Assembly (NCBI GenBank): GCA_029573975.1
Contig: JAKQBU010000452.1
Location: 1 to 7,836, forward strand
DNA length: 7,836 nt
DNA from: Planctomycetota bacterium
Lineage (GTDB): Bacteria > Planctomycetota > Phycisphaerae > Sedimentisphaerales > SM23-30
Direction of reading: 5' to 3'
Shown here: in pieces, positions 1 to 5,984 of the stretch
Layout: the number at the start of each line of letters is the position of its first letter
Numbering within the stretch: the first letter of the stretch is position 1
Notes under the pieces: model-generated
Databases searched by the model: none
Told to the model about the DNA's origin: nothing
The model's input: only the letters and a program-made list of their open reading frames with translations
Position numbers and translations under genes: made by a program

Positions 1-109
1 CCTCCGGTTTGACCATATCCTCCCGATGTACCTTATTGGTTCGGCCGCGAATCGGACAAGGCTGAATCCGCCTGGAATCGAAGATTTTATAGCGTCCCTT
101 ATACTCCAT
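1..109 (-). CDS. Unidentified protein, N-terminal fragment (runs off left edge)
   Basis: Only the first 36 codons are present. The ATG (complement of 107-109) lies 3 bases after the TAA of the epimerase gene, so the two genes are almost certainly co-transcribed and probably translationally coupled. The purine-rich end of the epimerase gene (GGTGAAATAAGGG) could serve as the ribosome site. The frame is open to the window edge. The peptide begins MEYKGRYKIFDSRR and continues with IRGRTNKVHREDMVKP: basic, no signal peptide, no membrane segment. The R-x-N-K-V...D-x-V-K-P pattern faintly recalls, from memory only, the start of deoxyhypusine-synthase-like proteins of environmental bacteria. I do not claim that function. 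That this is a real gene is supported by the spacing and the open frame; what it does is unknown. Confidence 0.6.
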   Translation of the reverse strand, partial: MEYKGRYKIFDSRRIQPCPIRGRTNKVHREDMVKPE

Positions 110-112
110 CCC

Positions 113-1390
113 TTATTTCACCTTTGCCGCAATCATTTCCAGCCGCCGGATACTCTGCACCATCGCCCGCACCGTATGATAATTCACCTTCCACGAGTGG
201 CTCATATGCGTCCAGATCTGTTTGGTCCCTTCCCGGTTCAGCAGCGGCCACCATTCCCCTACCTTATGGTTGGCCATTTTATCCATGACAAACCGGTGCA
301 CATTCACATAGGCCTGCCAGAACCGCTCCTCGCCAAACCGCAGATACACCTCCAGCATCCCGATCAGCACTTCCGCCTGCTGCCAGAACTCCTTCTCCCG
401 GTCCGACACCCCGCCGGCGTGCGGCCCTTCCACATACACCCCGCCAAATTCCCAGTCGATCCCGTTGGCCAGGGCATGATCGAGCTGCTTGCGGATCATG
501 GGGACATACGGCTGGATATCCTCCTTCATGATATCCAGGGCATGCAGCAGCAGCCAGACGAACTCCACGTTGTGGCCGGCGGAGGTGTTGTCCTCGGCAT
601 TGGGCTTGGCCCCGCCCTCGGCGAACCGGTCCCAGCCCCACACAATATCAAATTTAATCTGCGGCGCCACCCGCCAGTCTTCCCAAAACTGCGGAATCCC
701 GGTCGCATATTGCGGATGCTGGATGCGTTGGATAAGGATCCGGATCACTTCCTTCAGCTTACGCAGATGCACACTCTTCCCGCTGCATTCATACAGATTC
801 GTCATCGCTTCCATAAAATGCATATGGAAATCCAGCGTCTTGCGGTCGCCCTCGCCGCTGCCCGGCCCGCACAGGTCCCAGTTCCGCTCGAACATCTCGA
901 AATAGCCGCCGTACATGGTATCGACCGCATATTTTTGCAAGAGATCGAAGGTCTTCTCCGCATATTCCAGCCCCCGCGGATCGCCGGTTGCCAGCGTGTA
1001 TTCCGACAGGGAATAGATGGCAAAACTCAGGCCGTACAGAATCTTCTTGTCGATCTGGACCTTCCCCTTGCGGTCCACCGTCCAGTAAAATCCGCCATGC
1101 TCCTTGTCCCACATCTTCTCCAGCAGAAAATCCACCCCGAACCGGGCATACTCCGCACATACCCCATCCCCGTACCCCGCCCGGTGGGCCGACGACATCG
1201 TAAATACCGTCCGCGTCTGGGCAATCAGCGACTTCTGGTCTTCACCCGTATCCCGGCCGTCTTTATCAAAATGCGTAATGAATCCGCCGTTGGCTTTGTC
1301 CCGGCACCGTGTCAGCCAAAACGGCAGCAACTCCTTTTTTAAGTGATGTTTAGCTTCTTCGATACAGGATAAAACTTGTGATTTTTCCAT
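113..1390 (-). CDS. AGE-family sugar epimerase/isomerase (cellobiose 2-epimerase-like)
   Basis: A 425-residue cytosolic enzyme of the N-acylglucosamine 2-epimerase (AGE) superfamily, an (alpha/alpha)6 barrel whose members epimerise or isomerise sugars at C2 (cellobiose, mannose, N-acylglucosamine, sulfoquinovose). Visible family blocks are QTR (R60), FHMHFMEA (H189, H191, E194), AGHNVEFVWLL (H273, E276), WQQAE (about 337-340), GEWWPLLNREG (about 378-388) and SWKVNYHTVRA (H405). These match the conserved arginine and catalytic histidines of characterised cellobiose 2-epimerases. The length is normal and the active site looks intact. The ATG is preceded by AAAGGA with an 8-base gap, which fixes the start. 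A second gene follows after 3 bases on the same strand. No transporter or glycosidase adjoins it inside the window, so the substrate cannot be assigned; cellobiose/mannobiose, mannose and N-acylglucosamine are all possible. The family call is secure, the substrate is not. Confidence 0.93.
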   Translation of the reverse strand: MEKSQVLSCIEEAKHHLKKELLPFWLTRCRDKANGGFITHFDKDGRDTGEDQKSLIAQTRTVFTMSSAHRAGYGDGVCAEYARFGVDFLLEKMWDKEHGGFYWTVDRKGKVQIDKKILYGLSFAIYSLSEYTLATGDPRGLEYAEKTFDLLQKYAVDTMYGGYFEMFERNWDLCGPGSGEGDRKTLDFHMHFMEAMTNLYECSGKSVHLRKLKEVIRILIQRIQHPQYATGIPQFWEDWRVAPQIKFDIVWGWDRFAEGGAKPNAEDNTSAGHNVEFVWLLLHALDIMKEDIQPYVPMIRKQLDHALANGIDWEFGGVYVEGPHAGGVSDREKEFWQQAEVLIGMLEVYLRFGEERFWQAYVNVHRFVMDKMANHKVGEWWPLLNREGTKQIWTHMSHSWKVNYHTVRAMVQSIRRLEMIAAKVK

Positions 1391-1537
1391 ATTGAATTTC
1401 CTTTACCTAAAAAATTCAAAACTTTATACCTAATGACTAATTGTAACTATTTATGAATATATTTCAATCAAAAAAGAGGTGTGAAAAATCAAATAATTTA
1501 GCCCACAAGTCAATTCATCGGCCTTCAGGAATACCGG
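1391..1537 (-). promoter_or_regulatory. AT-rich intergenic gap, probable promoter region of the epimerase gene
   Basis: This 147-base gap between two minus-strand genes is much more AT-rich than its flanks. Read on the minus strand it holds a TTGACT (complement of 1508-1513) that could be a -35 element, followed at 17 bases by a poor -10 match (GATTTT). A TATAAA (complement of 1423-1428) has no good -35 partner. I see no hairpin with a T-run that would end the phosphatase transcript here. The 13-base motif found in block 3 does not occur here. Promoter assignment is an inference from composition and spacing. Confidence 0.3.
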
Positions 1538-2863
1538 TTACAGTTTTTTGATGATGATGGCCGTCAGATCGTCACCCTGGTGGGTATCGGCGAAGGTTTC
1601 CACTCCCTTCCGGATGGCCGTGAGAATATCTCCTGAACTAAGCTGCCGGTTATTCCGCAGAATTTCAATAATGCGGTTGATCCCGAACAACTCCCCGTTT
1701 TTCAGTGCCCACTCATAAAAGCCATCGGTCAGCAGGACGAAAAGATCGTTTTTTTGCAAATTAAGCTGCTGTACCGGGATCGGCGGCATTTCTTCGATAA
1801 TTCCAACCGGAATCCCATCGGCTCCCAGCACCTCTGCCGAATCAGACTGGGCCTGGAACCACAGCAGCGGCCCCTGACCGGCGCTGCAATAGAGCAATTG
1901 CCCCGAATTGCCGTCCAGCAGGACGGTACAGGCGGTAATAAAGCGGTTTCCGGGGATATCCGCCGTTATCAGATGGTTCACCTGCTGCATAACCCGGTCG
2001 ATCGGATCCCCCTGGCTGCTCAAAGCCCGCAGCATGGCACGGGTGGCACAGGAGATCAGAGCCGGGCCGACCCCGTGCCCGCTGACATCGCCGAAGGTAA
2101 CTACCAGCCGATTATTGCCAAGCTCTACAAAATCGCAGAAATCACCCCCGATGGCATCACAGGGCCGGTTCCAGCAGGCAATGTCAAATCCGGCAATTTT
2201 GGGCGCTACGCGAGGCAGCAGTTTTTCCTGAATCTCGTGGGCAATCTGCATTGCCTGATCGAGCCGTTGTTTTTCCAGAAACTCGTTAAGCAAATAGGCC
2301 CGCTGCAAGGCCACCCCGGCCTGGGCTGAGAGGGCTGACGCCAGGGCGATATCGTCGGAGGTAAAAGAACCCTGCCTCTTATTGAGAACCTGAAGCACAC
2401 CTACCAGGCGACCGTTATAATCCGTTAAAGGGCAGGCCAGAATATTGCGCGTCCGATAACCTGTTTTTTGATCTACCGCCCGGTTAAACCGGTCGTCCGC
2501 ATAGGCATCCGGGACGTTGACAATCTCCAAATTTCTGGCGGCTGCCCCGGCAATACCCGTATGGACCGGTATCCGCAATTCCCCCGTTCCTTCGGCAATC
2601 CGGCTGTACAATTCCTGACGGCCCTGGTCATATAAAAACAAGGTGGCCCGTTCCGCATCCAGCAGTTCCATGGAATATTCCACCACCATTTTCAGCAGGG
2701 TATCCAGGTCACAGGTGGTCCCCAGCGCCCGGGCCATATCCAGAAGAGCCTGGGTGTCTTTTCGCGTATCTTGTAAAGATTCCGAACTATTCATGATCTG
2801 CTCGAATGAATCAAAGAAATTCAAACCTTTATTATTGCTGGTTTTATCTATAACGTCAATCAT
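1538..2863 (-). CDS. GAF-domain PP2C/SpoIIE-type serine phosphatase (RsbU-like)
   Basis: A 441-residue soluble signalling protein. Numbered from the chosen start, a GAF sensor domain spans about 45-190 (VNVPDAYADDRF, ILACPLTDYNGRLVGVLQVLNK region, FTSDD). A short helical linker (about 190-218, ending HEIQEKLLPRV) leads to a PP2C/SpoIIE phosphatase domain (about 222-441). Metal-binding aspartates are in place: D241 in GGDFCDF, D259 in FGDVSGHG, D380 in LTDGFYE, and D431/D432 in QGDDLTAI. Such proteins usually dephosphorylate an anti-sigma-factor antagonist in a partner-switching pathway. No such partner or kinase is encoded in the window. An upstream in-frame ATG at 2974 would overlap the divergent gene by 72 bases and add an atypical leader, so I prefer the ATG at 2863. 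A further ATG at 2794 would give 418 residues with both domains intact. Neither has a strong ribosome site, so the exact start is uncertain. Confidence 0.92.
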   Translation of the reverse strand: MIDVIDKTSNNKGLNFFDSFEQIMNSSESLQDTRKDTQALLDMARALGTTCDLDTLLKMVVEYSMELLDAERATLFLYDQGRQELYSRIAEGTGELRIPVHTGIAGAAARNLEIVNVPDAYADDRFNRAVDQKTGYRTRNILACPLTDYNGRLVGVLQVLNKRQGSFTSDDIALASALSAQAGVALQRAYLLNEFLEKQRLDQAMQIAHEIQEKLLPRVAPKIAGFDIACWNRPCDAIGGDFCDFVELGNNRLVVTFGDVSGHGVGPALISCATRAMLRALSSQGDPIDRVMQQVNHLITADIPGNRFITACTVLLDGNSGQLLYCSAGQGPLLWFQAQSDSAEVLGADGIPVGIIEEMPPIPVQQLNLQKNDLFVLLTDGFYEWALKNGELFGINRIIEILRNNRQLSSGDILTAIRKGVETFADTHQGDDLTAIIIKKL

Positions 2864-2902
2864 TTTTAAGAGCCGTGCACTAATTTTCCGATAACTACTG
2901 AT
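2864..2902. promoter_or_regulatory. 39-base divergent control region
   Basis: This is the gap between the likely starts of the leftward phosphatase and the rightward FliL-like gene. It is too short for two separate, non-overlapping promoters with leaders. Either the promoters overlap into the opposite coding regions or one of the starts is misplaced. No clear -35/-10 pair and no strong Shine-Dalgarno sequence is visible on either strand. If the phosphatase really starts at 2794, the gap grows to 108 bases. Confidence 0.3.
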
Positions 2903-3451
2903 ATGGAAAAACGATATAATCCATTCCAATCTCGGACCCGGGTGGTTACCGCACCCCAAAAACCGGTTTATCAAAAACTGGTCCCTCCCAAACCAGCTAA
3001 AAAAAATGCCTGGTCGTATCTGGTTATGGGTATGGTTTTAACTTTATTACTCCTCATAGTTTTCGGCAAATCCTGGTTTCCCTGGATGCCGGAACTTCGT
3101 AACTGGGGCATTGCCCCCAAACCTGTCGCAAAAACCAACGAAATCAATCTTTGTGCCGAGATGTCCACCATGTGCACCGCGGGCCAATATCAGTACTATA
3201 TCACGGCCAGTATCTTTGCCAAAGCCCAGCCAGAACAGAAAGACCAACTGCAAGCCCTGGTTAGCGACCACAACAGCCAGATAAGGGACTGTATTCGATC
3301 CAGCCTGGCCTCCCTTACCCCCACAAATATCCATGATCCCCAGCTAAATACCCTGAAAAAGGAACTCAAATCGAATCTGGACCGGATTGTCGGCCCCAAT
3401 ATGGTTGAAAGCATCCTGATTCCGGAATGGCAGGCGGCCCGGATTCGCTAA
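2903..3451 (+). CDS. FliL-like single-pass membrane protein
   Basis: A 182-residue protein with a basic, proline-rich cytoplasmic tail (about 1-35), one membrane helix (about 37-54, SYLVMGMVLTLLLLIVFG) and an extracytoplasmic domain. From about residue 96 the pattern follows FliL: a strand (QYYITASIFAKA), a helix beginning HNSQIRDCIRSSLASL, a segment around NTLKKELKSNLDRIVG, and a final strand (VESILIPEWQ). In FliL the matching region reads roughly E-I-R-D-A-I...L-x-E-L...L-N-x-I-L-G...V-x-x-V-x-F-T-x-F. FliL is an inner-membrane protein associated with the flagellar stator and basal body. This copy is divergent and sits beside a signalling phosphatase, not in a flagellar operon, so it may be a paralogue with another role. 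Two cysteines (C84, C91) precede the domain. The start lacks a clear ribosome site. Topology is well supported; the FliL kinship is my reading of the pattern and needs a profile search. Confidence 0.72.
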   Translation: MEKRYNPFQSRTRVVTAPQKPVYQKLVPPKPAKKNAWSYLVMGMVLTLLLLIVFGKSWFPWMPELRNWGIAPKPVAKTNEINLCAEMSTMCTAGQYQYYITASIFAKAQPEQKDQLQALVSDHNSQIRDCIRSSLASLTPTNIHDPQLNTLKKELKSNLDRIVGPNMVESILIPEWQAARIR

Positions 3452-3468
3452 AGACTTGCCAAAGCGGG

Positions 3469-3486
3469 TGTTAGGGACCGATAACA
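3469..3486. repeat. Short inverted repeat TGTTA-N8-TAACA
   Basis: A perfect 5-base inverted repeat with an 8-base centre lies 18 bases after the FliL-like stop codon and about 150 bases upstream of the regulator gene. The arms resemble the half-site of the E. coli DeoR operator (TGTTAGAA and its complement, from memory), and the 13-base motif near the regulator also begins TGTTAG. It could be an auxiliary operator. It is short enough to occur by chance, and it lacks the T-run expected of a terminator. Confidence 0.25.
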
Positions 3487-3562
3487 GGAGGGGCTACTAT
3501 CATCCAGCAAGCTCTGCGCGGCTCGTGGAGTGATTAATGGTAAGCCTCTCTGCCAAAAAAAG

Positions 3563-3591
3563 TTGACAAAAAATGACAGGTTTATTATTGT
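3563..3591 (+). promoter_or_regulatory. Probable sigma-70-type promoter of the DeoR-family regulator
   Basis: A perfect -35 TTGACA (3563-3568) is followed after 17 bases by TATTGT (3586-3591) as a fair -10. An alternative pair uses ATGACA (3573-3578) with TATGTT (3597-3602) at 18 bases. Either would place the transcript start shortly before the gene. The two TGACA copies are 10 bases apart. The rest of the 182-base gap (3452-3633) holds no gene that I can support. Confidence 0.5.
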
Positions 3592-3601
3592 TAGATTATG
3601 T
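3589..3601 (+). promoter_or_regulatory. Candidate DeoR-family operator, copy 1 (TGTTAGATTATGT)
   Basis: This 13-base sequence occurs identically upstream of the sugar porter (4468-4480). Here it overlaps the -10 element of the regulator promoter. It is embedded in roughly helically phased repeats: TTGT at 3588, ATGT at 3598 and ATGT at 3607 (spacing 10 and 9). The first seven bases match the half-site of the E. coli DeoR palindrome as I remember it. Its position suggests repression of the regulator's own gene. Confidence 0.5.
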
Positions 3602-3633
3602 TATTTATGTGAAATATTTGTCAGAAGGATTTT

Positions 3634-4416
3634 ATGGCGGAAAAAATATCCGGAAAAGCCCGTTTATCCCAAATTCGCAAATTGCTGGAGAGTGACCGGT
3701 CCGTCTCCATAGCGGAGCTGGCCCGGCAATTTGCGGTCAGCGAAATGACCATCCGCCGGGATCTGGACAAGCTGGAACGTTCGGGGCAGGTCCAGCGGAC
3801 CCATGGCGGGGCGATTCCGGCGGAACGAATGGATTTTGTGTTTGATTTTCTGGCCCGCCGGAAAACCAATATCGCGGCCAAACAGGCCCTCGCCCGGGAG
3901 GCGGTGAAAATGGTAAAACCGGGAGATCGGGTGATTTTGGACACGGGGACCACCACGCTGGAATTGGCGCATCTGCTTAAGGAAATGAAGAAAATCACTA
4001 TTATTACCCCCAGTCTGGCGGTGGCCTCGGAATTGCAGTTCAGCCCGGATATCCAGACGATCCTGCTGGGGGGGCTGCTGCGGCGGGGACGGGCCGATTT
4101 GACCGGGATGGTGGCGGAAACGGTTCTGGATATGTTTTCGGCGGATGTTGCCTTCGAAGGCTCCGATGGAATCGGGCTGGACGGCACGCTTTATAATTGG
4201 GATATGGATTATTCGAAATTCCATCAAAAAATCCGCCAGCGGGCTGAACGCTTTTATATTCTGGCGGACAGCTCTAAAATCGGAAAAACCCAACTGGTAC
4301 GAACCGGCTCCCTCAAAGCCGTTGACGGTCTGATAACGGATAGTCGCATCGATCCGGTCCATCGCCTGGCCCTGGAAAAAATCGGCGTGAATTTAATTGT
4401 CGTTGATCTGGCTTGA
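3634..4416 (+). CDS. DeoR-family transcriptional regulator
   Basis: A 260-residue regulator of normal family length. The N-terminal DeoR-type winged helix-turn-helix spans about 8-62, with recognition-helix block SEMTIRRDLDKLERSG and the signature QRTHGGA. The effector domain (about 75-235) has the sugar-phosphate-sensing, isomerase-like fold of the family: ILDTGTTTLELAHLL (about 101-115), LLGGLLRRGRADLTG (about 144-158), FEGSDGIGLDGT (about 174-185) and ADSSKIG (211-217). Family members usually repress sugar or polyol catabolic genes until a phosphorylated intermediate binds. The segment after G184-T185, with NWDMDY, differs from the usual acidic version and may reflect an unusual ligand. 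AGAAGGA lies 4 bases before the ATG and fixes the start. It heads block 3 and has its own promoter. An identical motif in its own promoter and the porter promoter suggests it controls both. Family assignment is secure; the ligand is unknown. Confidence 0.94.
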   Translation: MAEKISGKARLSQIRKLLESDRSVSIAELARQFAVSEMTIRRDLDKLERSGQVQRTHGGAIPAERMDFVFDFLARRKTNIAAKQALAREAVKMVKPGDRVILDTGTTTLELAHLLKEMKKITIITPSLAVASELQFSPDIQTILLGGLLRRGRADLTGMVAETVLDMFSADVAFEGSDGIGLDGTLYNWDMDYSKFHQKIRQRAERFYILADSSKIGKTQLVRTGSLKAVDGLITDSRIDPVHRLALEKIGVNLIVVDLA

Positions 4417-4457
4417 TGACCAAAGTCGAAAAGTAACAAATAAACAGGAAAAATTTG

Positions 4458-4487
4458 TTGACATAGATGTTAGATTATGTGATATTA
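4458..4487 (+). promoter_or_regulatory. Probable promoter of the porter-aminotransferase-oxidoreductase operon
   Basis: A perfect -35 TTGACA (4458-4463) is followed at 17-18 bases by GATATT/ATATTA (4481-4487). The 154-base gap (4417-4570) is AT-rich. No terminator is visible after the regulator, so read-through from the first promoter is also possible. TGACAT (4459-4464) and ATGTCA (4488-4493) form a perfect 6-base inverted repeat around the candidate operator. Confidence 0.5.
4468..4480 (+). promoter_or_regulatory. Candidate DeoR-family operator, copy 2 (TGTTAGATTATGT)
   Basis: Identical over 13 bases to the copy at 3589-3601, and here lying inside the -35/-10 spacer. ATGT recurs at 4467, 4477 and 4488 (spacing 10 and 11), close to one helical turn each. 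A protein bound here would block RNA polymerase, so repression of the transporter operon is the natural reading. I did not find the motif in the other intergenic gaps. Confidence 0.5.
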
Positions 4488-4570
4488 ATGTCATATAAAC
4501 ATATACAAACTAATTTTGTCGGTATAAATTGACAGTAAAAGTTTGTCCCCTACTGGAATTGGATAGTACG

Positions 4571-5947
4571 ATGAACGAAAATATGGATGGCAAGGCGAGC
4601 AACTCCTATGTCTATGTTATTTCTCTGGTTGCAGCCATAGGCGGTTTTTTGTTCGGCTACGATCTTTCCTTGATTTCCGGGGCTATCATCTTTATGGAAA
4701 AGCCTTTCCAGCTTACTCCGGCAACCAAAGGGCTGGCCGTCAGTTCCGCCTATCTGGGCAGTATTGCCGGGCCGATCCTGGGGCTTTGGATGGCGGATGC
4801 GTTTGGCCGTAAAAAAAGTCTGGTTTTTGCTTCGATCTGTTACATGATATCAGCCATCGGTTCGGCTGTGGCGCCCGATATGCTGCAATTTGTCATCTGG
4901 CGGATGCTGGGAGGCGTGGGCGTAGGGCTGTCCACGGTCATTTCCCCGATGTATATTGCGGAAATCTCTCCTGCCAAACTGCGCGGCCGGCTGGTTACCG
5001 TCAATCAGCTATCGATTGTGCTCGGCATCAATTTAGCAGTCATCGTATGTTATCTGTTATCGTTCGGCGGCCATTGGCGCTGGATGTTTGCTTCGGAAGC
5101 GTTCCCGATTCTGTTCCTGATGGCGGGTTTGTATTTCGTGCCCCGCAGCCCGCGCTGGCTGGCGGAAAAAAATCATCAACCGGAGGCCCTGAAGATATTG
5201 ACCCGCATCAACGGCCGAACGCAGGCCGAAAAAGAACTCCGGGAGATCAACGAAGAATTAAGCCAGGAAACCGGGCATTTTCTGGAATTATTCCGGCCGG
5301 GCCTTCGCCGGGCTTTGTTAATCGGCATCGTCCTGCTGGTTTTCTCCCAGATCAACGGCGTTAACATGATGATCATGTACGCCCCCACGATTCTTTTGGA
5401 AGCGGGAATCGGCAGTGAGAGCCATGCGATCCTGAATGCGGTATATATTAATTTGTGGATTTTCTTCACCACAGTCTTTGCCTTCTGGCTGATCGGCCGT
5501 TTTGGCAGAAGACCCATTTTACTGGTGGGTGTAACCGGTATGGCCCTGGCGCATATATTCATGGGATTTTCCTTCAACTTTAAAATGCCGCCCGTGTTTA
5601 TGCTGCTGGCCATGTTTGCCGGAACCGGATCTTTTACCTTAACCCTGGCCCCCCTGAGTTGGGTGATTCTGGCTGAAATTTTTCCCAACCGGATTCGCGG
5701 CAAGGCGATGAGCCTGGTTGGGCTGTTTTTTTGGGTGGCTGCATTTTCGTGTGCTCAGTTTTTCCCCGTATTAACCGACTGGTTCTATCGCTTGTTCCAG
5801 ACGCAGGCGGGTGCCTATGGAATCTTTGCCGGGATTTGTTTTGGCTGTGTACTATTCGTATGGAAGATGCTGCCGGAAACCAAGGATTTAAGCCTGGAAG
5901 AAATCGGCCGGTTCTGGCTGGAATACAAAGAGCGGAAAAGCAAATAA
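4571..5947 (+). CDS. MFS sugar porter (sugar/H+ symporter family)
   Basis: A 458-residue inner-membrane transporter with 12 predicted helices, of the sugar porter family of the major facilitator superfamily (XylE/GalP-like). Signature blocks are GFLFGYDLSLISGA (25-38), ADAFGRKKS (75-83), SPAKLRGR (133-140), NQLSIVLGI (145-153), PRSPRWLAE (191-199), SQINGVN (259-265), IGRFGRRP (308-315), APLSWVILAEIFPNRIRGKA (360-379) and PETKDLSLEEI (435-445). The central loop (about 195-245) is normal. In the helix-7 sugar-binding block the usual Q-Q pair is S-Q (S259, Q260), which may alter specificity; Q147 in helix 5 is kept. An in-frame TTG at 4529 would add 14 residues, but it lacks a ribosome site and would begin close to the promoter. 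The ATG at 4571, after GGAATTGGA, gives the usual short N-terminus. It starts a tight operon with the aminotransferase 37 bases downstream. The substrate is probably a monosaccharide or cyclitol; which one cannot be told. Confidence 0.93.
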   Translation: MNENMDGKASNSYVYVISLVAAIGGFLFGYDLSLISGAIIFMEKPFQLTPATKGLAVSSAYLGSIAGPILGLWMADAFGRKKSLVFASICYMISAIGSAVAPDMLQFVIWRMLGGVGVGLSTVISPMYIAEISPAKLRGRLVTVNQLSIVLGINLAVIVCYLLSFGGHWRWMFASEAFPILFLMAGLYFVPRSPRWLAEKNHQPEALKILTRINGRTQAEKELREINEELSQETGHFLELFRPGLRRALLIGIVLLVFSQINGVNMMIMYAPTILLEAGIGSESHAILNAVYINLWIFFTTVFAFWLIGRFGRRPILLVGVTGMALAHIFMGFSFNFKMPPVFMLLAMFAGTGSFTLTLAPLSWVILAEIFPNRIRGKAMSLVGLFFWVAAFSCAQFFPVLTDWFYRLFQTQAGAYGIFAGICFGCVLFVWKMLPETKDLSLEEIGRFWLEYKERKSK

Positions 5948-5984
5948 ACCGTTCCGTCTATTTGAAAATAATGGAGTTATATAA

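Noticed and set aside
26..1342. Long plus-strand open frame of 438 codons opposite the epimerase gene
   Set aside because: It is antisense to a gene with full AGE family motifs; its translation is rich in His, Pro and Arg with no recognisable domain, as expected of a shadow frame.
1500..1537. Possible terminator hairpin after the phosphatase (GGCC...CCGG region)
   Set aside because: Only about three to four pairs can form and no T-run follows on the minus strand.
2864..2974. Upstream ATG at 2974 giving a 478-residue phosphatase
   Set aside because: It would overlap the divergent FliL-like gene by 72 bases, and the added residues resemble no domain.
3486..3491. Strong Shine-Dalgarno-like AGGAGG in the gap before the regulator
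   Set aside because: No start codon with a meaningful open frame follows at a suitable distance; the nearest GTG runs into a stop within three codons.
3530..3712. 60-codon plus-strand frame spanning the regulator promoter
   Set aside because: It has no ribosome site, covers the promoter and overlaps the regulator gene in another frame.
3664..4362. Minus-strand open frame of 232 codons opposite the regulator gene
   Set aside because: It overlaps a clear DeoR-family gene, has no ribosome site or domain pattern, and its composition is that of a shadow frame.
4529..4570. TTG start for the sugar porter at 4529
   Set aside because: No ribosome site precedes it, and the ATG at 4571 gives the usual N-terminal length before the first membrane helix.
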